From Roseibium limicola (GTDB taxonomy: Bacteria; Pseudomonadota; Alphaproteobacteria; Rhizobiales; Stappiaceae): a stretch of DNA of 64,000 bases. The stretch is taken from the NCBI RefSeq assembly GCF_017313085.1, contig NZ_JAFLNF010000006.1:186001-250000 (forward strand), given 5' to 3'. Shown in pieces: positions 55,517 to 64,000 of this stretch (positions are counted from its first letter, which is position 1; every line of letters starts with the position of its first letter). Made by a program: the position numbers and the translations under genes. The notes under the pieces are model-generated. The model did no database searches. It worked only from the letters and a program-made list of their open reading frames with translations, and was not told the DNA's origin.

Positions 55517-58051
55517 GTGGAAATGCCGGTGATCGGCTTGAACGGCGCGCGCAACGGCGCGACGTGGCGTAGATGGATTCGGCAGGCATTAACCTTAACG
55601 GCAGCCTGCGCCGCAATCGTGACTGGCCTTGGCGGTCAGGCGATGGCTGCGACGGCCATGAGCACCGACGGCTTCTCCTTCTTCTCATTTTCCATTGATG
55701 CGGTTGCCATGGCATGGCTTGGCTTGTTCGGCGGCGTCTGCGCTTTCGCGGTCGTTTCAGCACTGGCTTTCCTGCGCCAGTCTCGCAAGACAAGCATGGC
55801 TCTGCGCAAGCTGGGTCGTCAGAACGCCGGTCTCAACCTCAGTCTTGATCGGCTTGAGACGATTCTGAATACGGATGAGCAGCGGGTTATCGTCTGGACC
55901 GGAAATGGCGAAACGCCGCAAATCTGGGGCGTCCTGCCTGAAGAGAGCGGTGTGCCAAAGGCGCCTTCGCGATTGCTGGCATTTGGATCGTGGTTGACCT
56001 CTCGGTATGCGGCGGATCTTGAGCGCAATCTCGACAAGTTGTTTACTTCCGGCGAAGCCTTTTGCTGCACCTTGAAGACATCTCTTGGCAGCTATGTGGA
56101 AGCGGCAGGCCGGACGACTGGCGGTGCTGTTGTTCTGCGCTTGCGCGACCTCACCGGCGAGCGTCGGATGCAGGCCGAGTTGGCCGCCCGTAACGCCCGG
56201 ATTTCCGGCGAGTTGCACATGCTACATGCCCTGCTGAACGCCATGCCTGCCCCTGCGTGGCAAAGCGATGCGGAAGGCACCTTGATCTGGGCCAATCGCG
56301 CCTATGCTCAGGCTGTTGACGCACCAGATACGGCGACAACGGTCCGTGAAGCCATGGATTTCATGGATGCAACTGGCCGGACCGCCATGGAGCGGGACCG
56401 CAACGAGGATGGCTGCTTCCGAGCCCGTTTGCCGTTGGTCGCAGCTGGCGAGCGCCGGGTCTTCGATGTGACGGATGTGTCCGCAAATGTCGGCAGTGCT
56501 GGACTTGCCATCGACATCAGCGAGCTGGAGCAGGTTCGCAAGGAGTTGAACCGCGCTCAGGAATTTCACGGTCGAACTCTCGATCAGCTGGCCACCGCAG
56601 TGGCGATCTACGGATCAGATCGGCGCCTTCAGTTCTACAACGCTGCCTATCGTCAGCTTTGGGACCTGGAGCCGGGCTTCCTGGAAGCCAAACCGGAAGA
56701 TGGTGCCATACTTGATGCGCTGCGCACCGCGCGCAAGATCCCCGAGCAGGTGGACTACCGCGTCTGGCGCAAGAACATGCTCGAAGCTTATCAGTCGCTC
56801 GAAGCACGTGAGAGCTGGTGGCATCTGCCCGACGGTCGCACCCTGCGGGTGATCGCCAACCCGAATCCGCATGGCGGCGTCACTTACATCTACGAAAATG
56901 TTACCGAGCAGCTGGATCTGGAAAGCCGTTACAACGCTCTGACCCGTGTGCAGGGTGAAACCCTCGACAATCTGTCGGAAGCTGTTGCGGTGTTCGGATC
57001 AGACGGACGCCTGCGCCTCTGGAACCCGGCATTCGGTCGGATCTGGGGTCTGCGCGAAGAGCAGCTGGAAACGGTTCCTCACATCAACCAGGTGGTCGAC
57101 TCCTGCGCTCTGGTGGAAGATGAGCGTGTTGCCTGGGAAGAGCTTGTCAGCAATGTGACCGGTCTTTTGGATAACCGCACACAGGCGGTTGGCCGAATGG
57201 AGCGCCACGACGGTGCCGTTCTCGATTATGCCACTGTCCCGTTGCCTGATGGTGGCACGCTGGTCACGTTCGTCGATGTCACGGACAGCGTGAACGTCGA
57301 ACGCGCGCTTCTGGAAAAGAACGAAGCACTGGAAGAAGCCGACCAGCTGAAGAACGCCTTCATTCAGCATGTGTCGTATGAGCTGCGTTCGCCACTGACC
57401 AATATCATTGGTTTCGCGCAACTGCTGACCAATCCGAAGTTCGGGGACCTCTCGGTCAAGCAGGACGAATACGCCAATTACATTCTGACCTCGTCTTCTG
57501 CACTGCTGGCGATCATCAACGATATTCTCGATCTGGCGACCATAGATGCAGGCATCATGGAGCTGGAAGCGGCCGAAGTTGACGTGGCTGCAACGGTTGC
57601 CGCAGCCGCTGAAGGCCTGAAGGATCGGCTTGAAGATGCTCGGATCAGCCTGAACACACATGTTCCCGATGATATTGGTACGATTGTCGCCGATGAGAAG
57701 CGCCTGCGTCAGGTGCTCTTCAACCTCATCGCCAATGCCATTCGCTATTCGGAAGAAAACGGCGTAGTCGATGTCAGCTGCAATCGCGGTGACGACGAGG
57801 TGGTCTTTGAGGTGAAGGATCATGGTCTTGGCATTCCGGCTGAAATCCTGTCGCAGGTGTTCAACCGCTTCGTCGGCCACGATGCCGGAAACAAGCGCCA
57901 GGGCGCCGGACTGGGTCTCTCTATCGTGAAGAGCTTTGTCGAGCTTCACGGTGGCCATGTTGACATCGACTCTTCGGAAGGCAACGGCACGACGGTGATC
58001 TGTACCTTTCCCGCGCGTCCCAAGGCCACGGGTACACTAGCTGCCGAATAG
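55517..58051 (+). CDS. divL: DivL-type pseudo-histidine kinase (Tyr at phospho-acceptor position)
   Basis: 844 residues from GTG 55517 (AAGGGG upstream); ATG 55523 also fits. Two N-terminal membrane helices (about 17-40 and 53-76), then several PAS segments (PAWQSDAEGTLIWANRAYA, VAIYGSDRRLQFYNAAYRQL, VAVFGSDGRLRLWNPAFGRI), a HisKA-like helix and a HATPase domain (NLIANAIRYSEENG, GLGIPAE, GAGLGLSIVKSFVELHGG). The H-box reads HVSYELRSPL: the invariant His is Tyr621 (codon TAT 57377), the hallmark of DivL, which controls CckA and thus CtrA in Caulobacter. Stands between ahcY and tsaE, a known alphaproteobacterial order. Confidence 0.87.
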   Translation: MEMPVIGLNGARNGATWRRWIRQALTLTAACAAIVTGLGGQAMAATAMSTDGFSFFSFSIDAVAMAWLGLFGGVCAFAVVSALAFLRQSRKTSMALRKLGRQNAGLNLSLDRLETILNTDEQRVIVWTGNGETPQIWGVLPEESGVPKAPSRLLAFGSWLTSRYAADLERNLDKLFTSGEAFCCTLKTSLGSYVEAAGRTTGGAVVLRLRDLTGERRMQAELAARNARISGELHMLHALLNAMPAPAWQSDAEGTLIWANRAYAQAVDAPDTATTVREAMDFMDATGRTAMERDRNEDGCFRARLPLVAAGERRVFDVTDVSANVGSAGLAIDISELEQVRKELNRAQEFHGRTLDQLATAVAIYGSDRRLQFYNAAYRQLWDLEPGFLEAKPEDGAILDALRTARKIPEQVDYRVWRKNMLEAYQSLEARESWWHLPDGRTLRVIANPNPHGGVTYIYENVTEQLDLESRYNALTRVQGETLDNLSEAVAVFGSDGRLRLWNPAFGRIWGLREEQLETVPHINQVVDSCALVEDERVAWEELVSNVTGLLDNRTQAVGRMERHDGAVLDYATVPLPDGGTLVTFVDVTDSVNVERALLEKNEALEEADQLKNAFIQHVSYELRSPLTNIIGFAQLLTNPKFGDLSVKQDEYANYILTSSSALLAIINDILDLATIDAGIMELEAAEVDVAATVAAAAEGLKDRLEDARISLNTHVPDDIGTIVADEKRLRQVLFNLIANAIRYSEENGVVDVSCNRGDDEVVFEVKDHGLGIPAEILSQVFNRFVGHDAGNKRQGAGLGLSIVKSFVELHGGHVDIDSSEGNGTTVICTFPARPKATGTLAAE

Positions 58052-58068
58052 CCTTTGGAGGGCATTGC

Positions 58069-59598
58069 ATGTCCGAAGCGCTGCTGCGAGACGTCGAGAA
58101 TCCTGACTTCATTATTTCTCTGGCCAACGAAGCGGCAACTGTCGCATTGGCCGAAGACCTGGCTGCCTGTTTGACGCAGGGCGATCTCATTTGCCTTTCC
58201 GGTGATCTGGGAGCGGGCAAATCCACATTGGCCCGCGCGCTTCTACGGGCGTTTGCTGATGATGACGAACTGGAAGTCCCGAGTCCGACCTTTACCCTGG
58301 TGCAGACTTACGAGCTGCCTCGTTTTGCCATCTCCCACTTCGATCTCTACCGGCTGGAAGAGCCGGAGGAAGTTCAGGAACTGGGGCTTGATGAGCTTCT
58401 GGAAAGCGGAGCTGCCCTGGTCGAGTGGCCGGAAATGGGGGAGGGTGAACTCCCCCGAAATCGCATCTGGATCAGCCTGCAGGGTGGTGATGATGATAAG
58501 CGGGTCGCGTCAATCAAGCTGGAGGGCGAACTCACTCCGCACAGGATGACCCGATCTTTCGCCATCCGCGCCTTCCTGACCGCATCCGGCCACGCCAATG
58601 CCCTCCGGCGCTATCTGAAGGGCGATGCCTCGGCCCGCGCCTATGAGCTGATTCGGACCGAGGGTCAGGATATGATCCTGATGAATGCACCTGCATTGGA
58701 AACTCTGGAGAACGGCGAGGCTCTGGCCGCCTATGCCCGCTCGGCACATCTGGCACTGGACATTAGATCCTTCGTGGCTGTCGACCAGGAATTGCGGCGT
58801 CAGGGTTTTGCTGCGCCGGAAATCTTTGCGTCGGATCTTCAGCAGGGTTTGTTGCTGCAGGAGCATTTGGGGAGCGAAGGGATGCTCGACGCGTCCGGCA
58901 ACGTATTGCCCGAGCGGTACCACGCGGCAACCGATGTTCTGGCCCAGATGCACCGACGGACGTGGCCAAGACATCTGACTTTGCCAGATGGTGACAGCTA
59001 TGTGCTCCCTGATTTTAGCCGCGAAGCGTTGCTGGCTGAGGTCTGCCTGTTTCTGGATTGGTACGTGCCGGAGGTCTCCGGAAATGCGGCGTCCGACGCG
59101 CTGCGGCAGGAATTCCGATCGCTTTGGTCGGCGGTGTTTGACAAGGTTGGTGATGCCGAACTCGGGTGGGTGCTGCGCGACTATCATTCGCCCAATCTGC
59201 ATTGGCGTGGCGAACGCTCCGGGCACGCCCGTGTGGGATTGATCGATTTTCAGGATGCGATGATTGGCCCGACCGCCTATGATTTGGGATCATTGCTGTT
59301 TGATGCAAGGGTTGAAGTGCCGGAGGTTCTGGAACAGGAGTTGCTGAGCACCTATCTGAAGGTGCGCCAGTCACAGGACGATGCCTTTGATCAGATGGCT
59401 TTCAAGGCCGCCTATTCGGTCTACGCGGCACAGCGGATCACCAAGATCCTCGGGATCTTCGTCCGATTGGCAAAACGCGATGGTAAACCGGCGTATCTAA
59501 GTCATTTACCACGCATGAATGCTTATCTTGACCGGGCCCTGAGGGATCCTGTTTTGTCGGATTTGCAGCACTGGTTTGATCTCCATCGGCCCCGGTGA
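58069..59598 (+). CDS. tsaE: TsaE fused to an AmgK-like sugar kinase
   Basis: 509 residues. Residues 1-155: TsaE, the ATPase of the tRNA t6A37 synthesis complex, with Walker A GDLGAGKSTLARAL, SPTFTLVQTYE and HFDLYRLEEPEE. Residues from about 165: an aminoglycoside-phosphotransferase-fold kinase with the catalytic loop LRDYHSPNLHW and metal loop VGLIDFQDAMIGPTAYDLGS. With the MurU-like gene next door, the kinase half is probably AmgK (anomeric N-acetylmuramate/N-acetylglucosamine kinase) for cell-wall recycling. The fusion is a known arrangement in related bacteria. Confidence 0.9.
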   Translation: MSEALLRDVENPDFIISLANEAATVALAEDLAACLTQGDLICLSGDLGAGKSTLARALLRAFADDDELEVPSPTFTLVQTYELPRFAISHFDLYRLEEPEEVQELGLDELLESGAALVEWPEMGEGELPRNRIWISLQGGDDDKRVASIKLEGELTPHRMTRSFAIRAFLTASGHANALRRYLKGDASARAYELIRTEGQDMILMNAPALETLENGEALAAYARSAHLALDIRSFVAVDQELRRQGFAAPEIFASDLQQGLLLQEHLGSEGMLDASGNVLPERYHAATDVLAQMHRRTWPRHLTLPDGDSYVLPDFSREALLAEVCLFLDWYVPEVSGNAASDALRQEFRSLWSAVFDKVGDAELGWVLRDYHSPNLHWRGERSGHARVGLIDFQDAMIGPTAYDLGSLLFDARVEVPEVLEQELLSTYLKVRQSQDDAFDQMAFKAAYSVYAAQRITKILGIFVRLAKRDGKPAYLSHLPRMNAYLDRALRDPVLSDLQHWFDLHRPR

Positions 59599-59629
59599 GC
59601 GGGCGTGGACAGAGTAATTGGGATAATTC

Positions 59630-60364
59630 ATGTCGGCATTGCCGTTCCGTCCGTCCAAAGCCATGATTCTCGCTGCCGGTCTGGGCAAGCGCATGCGTCC
59701 GATCACAGCGACGACACCCAAGCCGCTGATCGAGGTCAATGGTCAGTCGCTGATTGATCATGGCATGGACCGTCTGGCATCCGCTGGCGTGAAGACCTGC
59801 GTTGTCAATGTCCACTATCTGGCTGATCTGGTGGAAGTCCACGTCAAACGCCGTCGCGACATGGAGATTGTTGTCTCCGATGAGCGGGGAGAGCTGTTGG
59901 AGACCGGCGGTGGCATCAAGAAAGCCCTGCCGATGCTTGGCGACGAGCCATTTTTCCAGCTCAATGCGGACACCGCCTACTGGATAGAAGGGGTGAAGCC
60001 CAACCTCGAGCACATGATTGAGGCCTGGGATTCGGAACGCATGGATGCTCTGCTGCTGGTCGCCGAGACGGTCAATGCCGTCGGCTACAATGGTTTGGGT
60101 GATTTCGATATGGATGTATTCGGTCGTTTGACCCGTCGGCCTGAGCGCCGTGTCAGCGCCTTCGCCTATGCAGGCGTGACGATTCTGCACCCAAGGCTGT
60201 TTGAAAATGCCCCGGAGGGGGCTTTCTCCATGAATGCCCTGTTTAATCAGGCAATTGAGAACGAACGGTTGTTCGGTGTGCAGATGGAAGGCATCTGGTT
60301 ACATGTCGGTACGCCGGAAGCCATTCGCTCAGCAGAATATGCCGTGGCTGAAAGCGCGGCATAA
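59630..60364 (+). CDS. murU: Nucleotidyltransferase, MurU-like (N-acetylmuramate-1-phosphate uridylyltransferase)
   Basis: 244 residues. The sugar-1-phosphate nucleotidyltransferase signature is at the start (AMILAAGLGKRMRPIT, then TPKPLIEVNGQSLIDHG), with FFQLNADTAYW and EGIWLHVGTPEAIRSAE at the end. It follows the AmgK-like fusion by 31 bp. Together they would turn recovered MurNAc into UDP-MurNAc, bypassing fosfomycin-sensitive MurA. Substrate is inferred from neighbour and family. Confidence 0.85.
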   Translation: MSALPFRPSKAMILAAGLGKRMRPITATTPKPLIEVNGQSLIDHGMDRLASAGVKTCVVNVHYLADLVEVHVKRRRDMEIVVSDERGELLETGGGIKKALPMLGDEPFFQLNADTAYWIEGVKPNLEHMIEAWDSERMDALLLVAETVNAVGYNGLGDFDMDVFGRLTRRPERRVSAFAYAGVTILHPRLFENAPEGAFSMNALFNQAIENERLFGVQMEGIWLHVGTPEAIRSAEYAVAESAA

Positions 60365-60367
60365 GGC

Positions 60368-63300
60368 ATGGCAGATGACCCATCTTCCGCCTCCCGCGTC
60401 TTTTCCATCTCGCCCTCCGTTCCGTTTTTGAAAACCCTGGCTTCCGCGCTGGTCGAGGGGGAATTGGTACCGGGCTTTTGCCCGCGCAAAAACCCTCTGC
60501 AGCTTGCAGAGGCAACGCTCTACCTGCCGACCCGACGGGCTGCGCGTCTGCTGCCGGACATCTTTCAGGAACTTTTTGACGGCCGTCCGGTGTTGTTGCC
60601 GAAGATCCTGCCAGTCGGTGATGTGGAGGAGGATGACCTGCTGTTGCGCGGCGAAGAGGATGGCAATGATCTTCCTCCGGCGATGCCGGCAATGGAGCGT
60701 CATCTGGCGCTGACCCGTCTGGTTATGGCGTGGAAGGGCGCACTTCGGCGCGAGGTTCTCAATCTTGGGGTGGATGAACCTCTCGGTGTGCCGGCTTCCG
60801 CAGCCGATGCGGCTTGGCTGGCAGGCGATCTTGCCACGCTGATGGACGAGATCGAAACGGAAGAAGCCGACTGGGCCCAGCTGGCCGACCTCGTGCCGGA
60901 TGACTACGCCCGCTACTGGCAAATTACCCTCGATTTCCTGAGCATCGTGCAACAAGGCTGGCCGGCCTATCTGGCAGAAACCGGAACAATGGACGCCAAG
61001 GCGCGACGCTCTGCCCTCATTAGGCAGGCCGCAGCACAGATGCGCTCCAGACCACCACAGGGGCCGGTTATTGTTGCTGGCGTCACTGGCTCGGTTCCGG
61101 CCACCGCCGAGCTTCTGAAGGCCGCCGCTGGCCTGCCTCAGGGCGTTCTTGTGCTGCCCGGGCTGGACCTCGGTCTGGACGCGGCCTCCTGGAGTGCTTT
61201 GGCAAGACAACCGACCGCGGCAAAGACCAAGGGGCATGCTGTTCTCGGTGTCCCGGCGCATCCGCAATATGGGCTGCGGCAATTGCTAGATCGTTTGGAT
61301 CTATCACGAGACGCCGTACAGGATCTGGCTCCCTTGCAAGATCAGGCCATGGTCGACCGCGAGCGGCTGGTGTCGGAGGCGCTTCGGCCAGCGGAAACAT
61401 CCGACGCCTGGATGCGTTTTCTGCAGGATTTTCCCGTAGAGCGTCGACGTGCGGCGCTGGCCGGGGTGGAAATGGTCGTTGCCCGCAACGAGGCTGATGA
61501 AGCGCTTGCGGCAGCGATTGCCCTGCGCGAGGCGCTGGAGCGCGGCGAGACCGCGGCTTTCGTCTCGCCTGACCGATTGTTGGCGCGTCGGGTCGCCGTC
61601 GAGTTGGCCCGTTGGAAAGTCCAGGTCGACGACAGTGCCGGACGGCCGCTCGACCAGACCCCACCGGCAATTCTCGCCAACCTGTCAGCTCAATTGGCTG
61701 TCAACGGATGTGACCCCATAGATCTTCTATCGCTTTTGAAGCATCCGCTTTGCCGCCTCGGCCTCTCGCTCAAGGACGTGCGCTCTGCTGCCCGTGCCTT
61801 GGAGCGCGGTGTTCTGCGTGGCCCGCGGGCAAAGGCCGGAACGTCTGGCCTGCGCGAGGCCGTTCTGGCCAGCAAGGACCATCAGGAGAGTACCAAACGC
61901 TTGTCACGCTGGCAGAAGATCCATGATGACGACTGGCCAGCAATCCTTGACCTGGTCGAGCGTCTGGCGGAGGCGCTGGAGCCGCTTGAAGTGCTGCAGG
62001 CACGATCAGATGAAGTCCCGGTCACTGAGCTGGCCAAGGCCCAGGTCGAAGTCTTGCACCGGATTGCCCGCGATCCCTCTGGCTCGGATGCCGAGCTTTA
62101 TTCTGGCGAGACCGGAGATGCTCTGGCGGCGTTTTACGCCAATTTGCTGGAAGCTGAACGCGCGAATCTGGAGATCCGGCCGCGCGACTGGGCAACGGTT
62201 CAACCGGCGTTGATGGCCAATTCCTCCGTCAGGCGCAGGCTGCCCGGCGACCCCCGTGTGCAAATTCTCGGGCCGATGGAAGCGCGCCTTCAGTCGCCCG
62301 ACCTGATGATCCTCGCAGGCCTCAACGAGGGCGTGTGGCCACAGCGGACCCGCAATGATCCCTGGCTTAACCGGCCGATGAAGCAGGACATCGGGCTGGA
62401 GCCGCCGGAGCGTCGTCTGGGCGCTGCCGCGCATGATTTCGTTCAAGGTCTCGGTGCTCGGCGTGTGATCTTGTCGCGTGCGGCCCGCGTGGACGGAGCG
62501 CCGTCGGTGATGTCGCGCTGGCTGCAACGGTTGGTGACCCTGTCTGGACCGGAAATCACGGAGGAAATGATGGGGCGTGGCGCGGTTTATCGCGACTTCG
62601 CCGCCCGCCTCGACCAGTCTCCCGGCCCGGTTCGTACCTCGCAACGGCCCAACCCGAAGCCTCCGGTTCCGGCGCGGCCCAAGCGGCTGTCGGTGACGGA
62701 GATCGAGCGGCTGGTCCGTGATCCCTATGCGATCTTTGCGCGGCATGTTCTCGGGCTGGAGCCTGTGGATCCGATTGGTGGGCAGCCTGGTGCGGCTGAA
62801 AAGGGAACCATCATCCACGATGTTCTGGCGGAGTTCCTTGAAGCCTGGACAGGGCCTTTCGATGTCGACGCGTTGGATCGGCTGATCGAGGTTGGTGAAC
62901 GGCATTTCGCCAAGCTGGAGGCTTTTCCGGCCGTTCGGGCTTTGTGGTGGCCACGTTTCTTGAGAATTGCCGAGGCCTTCATCGGCTTTGAGGCCAAGCG
63001 GGTGCAGAAGCTGGACAAGCGCTATCTGGAGATCTCCGGCGGGATGGTGTTGATCTTGCCCGGGCTGGAGTTCCGCCTCACGGGGCGTGCCGACCGGATT
63101 GATCTTCTCAGCGATGGCTCTGTTGCCATCGTCGACTACAAGACAGGTCAGGCGCCGAGCATGAAGCAGGTGGAAACCCTGTTGGCGCCGCAGATGCCAC
63201 TTGAGGCGGCCATGGTCACACGCGGTGGTTTCGACGGGGTGCCCTCAACCCATCCGATTTCCGAACTCTTGTATATTCAGCTGAAGGGCGGAGCAGACCC

Positions 63301-63517
63301 GCTGCTGGAAGTTGGCCGAACACCGAAAGACAAGGATCTGGGCGAATTGGCCGATGAAGCCTATGCCAAGCTGGAAGGCTTGATTGCCCACTACAGCCTT
63401 CAGGACAACGGATATCTGTCGCGCGCGCGCGTCATGATGGAGGGCAACACGGACGGCCCGTATGATCATCTGGCCCGCGTGCAGGAATGGTCCGTCGGCG
63501 GGGGAGGCGAGGAATGA
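60368..63517 (+). CDS. addB: Double-strand break repair protein AddB
   Basis: 1049 residues. N-terminal inactivated helicase-like region (EATLYLPTRRAARLLPDIF), mid region with LMILAGLNEGVWPQRTRNDP, and a C-terminal PD-(D/E)XK nuclease (GTIIHDVLAEFLEAW, DRIDLLSDGSVAIVDYKTG). No four-Cys iron-sulfur site as in Bacillus AddB, which is usual for alphaproteobacteria. It works with AddA in end resection and Chi recognition. Overlaps addA by 4 bp (ATGA). Confidence 0.95.
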   Translation: MADDPSSASRVFSISPSVPFLKTLASALVEGELVPGFCPRKNPLQLAEATLYLPTRRAARLLPDIFQELFDGRPVLLPKILPVGDVEEDDLLLRGEEDGNDLPPAMPAMERHLALTRLVMAWKGALRREVLNLGVDEPLGVPASAADAAWLAGDLATLMDEIETEEADWAQLADLVPDDYARYWQITLDFLSIVQQGWPAYLAETGTMDAKARRSALIRQAAAQMRSRPPQGPVIVAGVTGSVPATAELLKAAAGLPQGVLVLPGLDLGLDAASWSALARQPTAAKTKGHAVLGVPAHPQYGLRQLLDRLDLSRDAVQDLAPLQDQAMVDRERLVSEALRPAETSDAWMRFLQDFPVERRRAALAGVEMVVARNEADEALAAAIALREALERGETAAFVSPDRLLARRVAVELARWKVQVDDSAGRPLDQTPPAILANLSAQLAVNGCDPIDLLSLLKHPLCRLGLSLKDVRSAARALERGVLRGPRAKAGTSGLREAVLASKDHQESTKRLSRWQKIHDDDWPAILDLVERLAEALEPLEVLQARSDEVPVTELAKAQVEVLHRIARDPSGSDAELYSGETGDALAAFYANLLEAERANLEIRPRDWATVQPALMANSSVRRRLPGDPRVQILGPMEARLQSPDLMILAGLNEGVWPQRTRNDPWLNRPMKQDIGLEPPERRLGAAAHDFVQGLGARRVILSRAARVDGAPSVMSRWLQRLVTLSGPEITEEMMGRGAVYRDFAARLDQSPGPVRTSQRPNPKPPVPARPKRLSVTEIERLVRDPYAIFARHVLGLEPVDPIGGQPGAAEKGTIIHDVLAEFLEAWTGPFDVDALDRLIEVGERHFAKLEAFPAVRALWWPRFLRIAEAFIGFEAKRVQKLDKRYLEISGGMVLILPGLEFRLTGRADRIDLLSDGSVAIVDYKTGQAPSMKQVETLLAPQMPLEAAMVTRGGFDGVPSTHPISELLYIQLKGGADPLLEVGRTPKDKDLGELADEAYAKLEGLIAHYSLQDNGYLSRARVMMEGNTDGPYDHLARVQEWSVGGGGEE

Positions 63518-64000
63518 GTTTCCAGATCCCGCAACTGACCCGTGAACGCCAGGAAAAGGCCTCCCAGCCGGAAGCCTCTGCCTGGGTGAGTGCCAACGCC
63601 GGCTCCGGCAAGACCTTCGTTTTGTCGCGCCGCGTTGTCCGGCTTTTGCTCGCAGGTACAGATCCGTCGCGTCTGCTTTGCCTGACCTTTACCAAGGCAG
63701 CGGCGGCTGAAATGGCCACCCGCGTTTTCCGCATATTGGGAGACTGGGTCACCCTGGAAGACGACAGGCTGGCCGATGAACTCGAAGAGATCGAAGGACA
63801 GCGGCCCAATGCAGCTCGGCTGGCGATGGCGCGGCGCCTGTTTGCCCGTGCGCTCGAGACGCCGGGTGGACTGAAAATCCAGACGATCCACGGCTTTTGC
63901 GAAGCGCTGCTGCACCAGTTTCCGTTGGAGGCCAATGTCGCCGGGCATTTTACCGTGCTGGACGAGCGCATTGCCAGCGAACTGATGGGCGAGGCGCGCG
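63514..64000 (+). CDS. addA: Double-strand break repair helicase AddA (partial)
   Basis: The first 162 codons only; the gene runs off the window. Begins MSFQIPQLTRERQEKASQPE and carries the UvrD-type Walker A SANAGSGKTFVLSRR, motif Ia LLCLTFTKAAAAEMATRV and TIHGFCEALLHQFP. It is the helicase-nuclease partner of AddB and starts inside the addB stop. Confidence 0.95.
   Translation, partial: MSFQIPQLTRERQEKASQPEASAWVSANAGSGKTFVLSRRVVRLLLAGTDPSRLLCLTFTKAAAAEMATRVFRILGDWVTLEDDRLADELEEIEGQRPNAARLAMARRLFARALETPGGLKIQTIHGFCEALLHQFPLEANVAGHFTVLDERIASELMGEAR

Overview
The window looks like a chromosomal segment of an alphaproteobacterium of the Hyphomicrobiales (Rhizobiales), probably near the Stappiaceae (Labrenzia/Roseibium/Stappia). 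That placement is inferred from gene content and order, not from a search. The supporting evidence is high-GC coding DNA; mdh-sucCD-sucAB-lpdA as one block preceded by zapE; an F1-only atpHAGDC operon; pckA divergent from chvI-chvG-hprK-manX-ptsH followed by ahcY; a DivL-type pseudo-histidine kinase; and a TsaE-kinase fusion followed by a MurU-like gene and addB-addA. I see no prophage, insertion sequence, CRISPR array, rRNA or tRNA. The segment is mostly core genome with small accessory patches.

Layout. 1-1.9 kb: end of sdhA, an FkbM-type methyltransferase and sdhB. 2.1-11.8 kb: single-gene units (aldo/keto reductase, periplasmic MsrA, membrane LytTR regulator with a divergent membrane protein, RecQ, acyltransferase, MAPEG protein, a phosphatase-fold protein lacking its active-site arginine, GNAT, an Inh/Omp19-like lipoprotein, an uncharacterised protein). 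12-23 kb: zapE and the TCA block, with stable hairpins at several gene junctions. 23-26 kb: a Tat-exported protein with a ferric-reductase-like membrane partner, then a MerR regulator and CDF metal exporter around a typical 19-bp-spacer MerR promoter. 26-32.5 kb: rpsU, xerC, a DUF1835 protein, transaldolase and priA. 32.8-37.8 kb: F1 ATP synthase. 38-43.2 kb: a chemoreceptor convergent with a GAF/PAS/GGDEF protein, then a 69-residue GcrA-like protein. 43.5-46.8 kb: a tightly overlapping molybdenum-hydroxylase maturation operon in which the two XdhC halves are separate genes with a LysE-type exporter between them. 47-55.3 kb: pckA, the ChvG/ChvI system, HPr kinase, EIIA-Man and HPr, an AT-rich membrane ORF, and ahcY. 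55.5-64 kb: divL, tsaE-kinase fusion, murU, addB and the start of addA.

How the genes fit together. Much of the window concerns the TCA cycle and its links (SDH, MDH, SCS, OGDH, PEP carboxykinase, ATP synthase). A regulatory PTS branch and ChvG/ChvI sit beside pckA. A second theme is the alphaproteobacterial cell-cycle circuit (DivL, a GcrA-like mini-protein, ZapE). The most unusual items are the free GcrA-like C-terminal domain, DivL with Tyr at the phospho-acceptor position, the methyltransferase inside the sdh operon, the split XdhC operon, the phosphatase-like protein without its catalytic arginine, and a perfect 20-bp hairpin between sucB and lpdA. No wholly new multi-gene system could be demonstrated from sequence alone.
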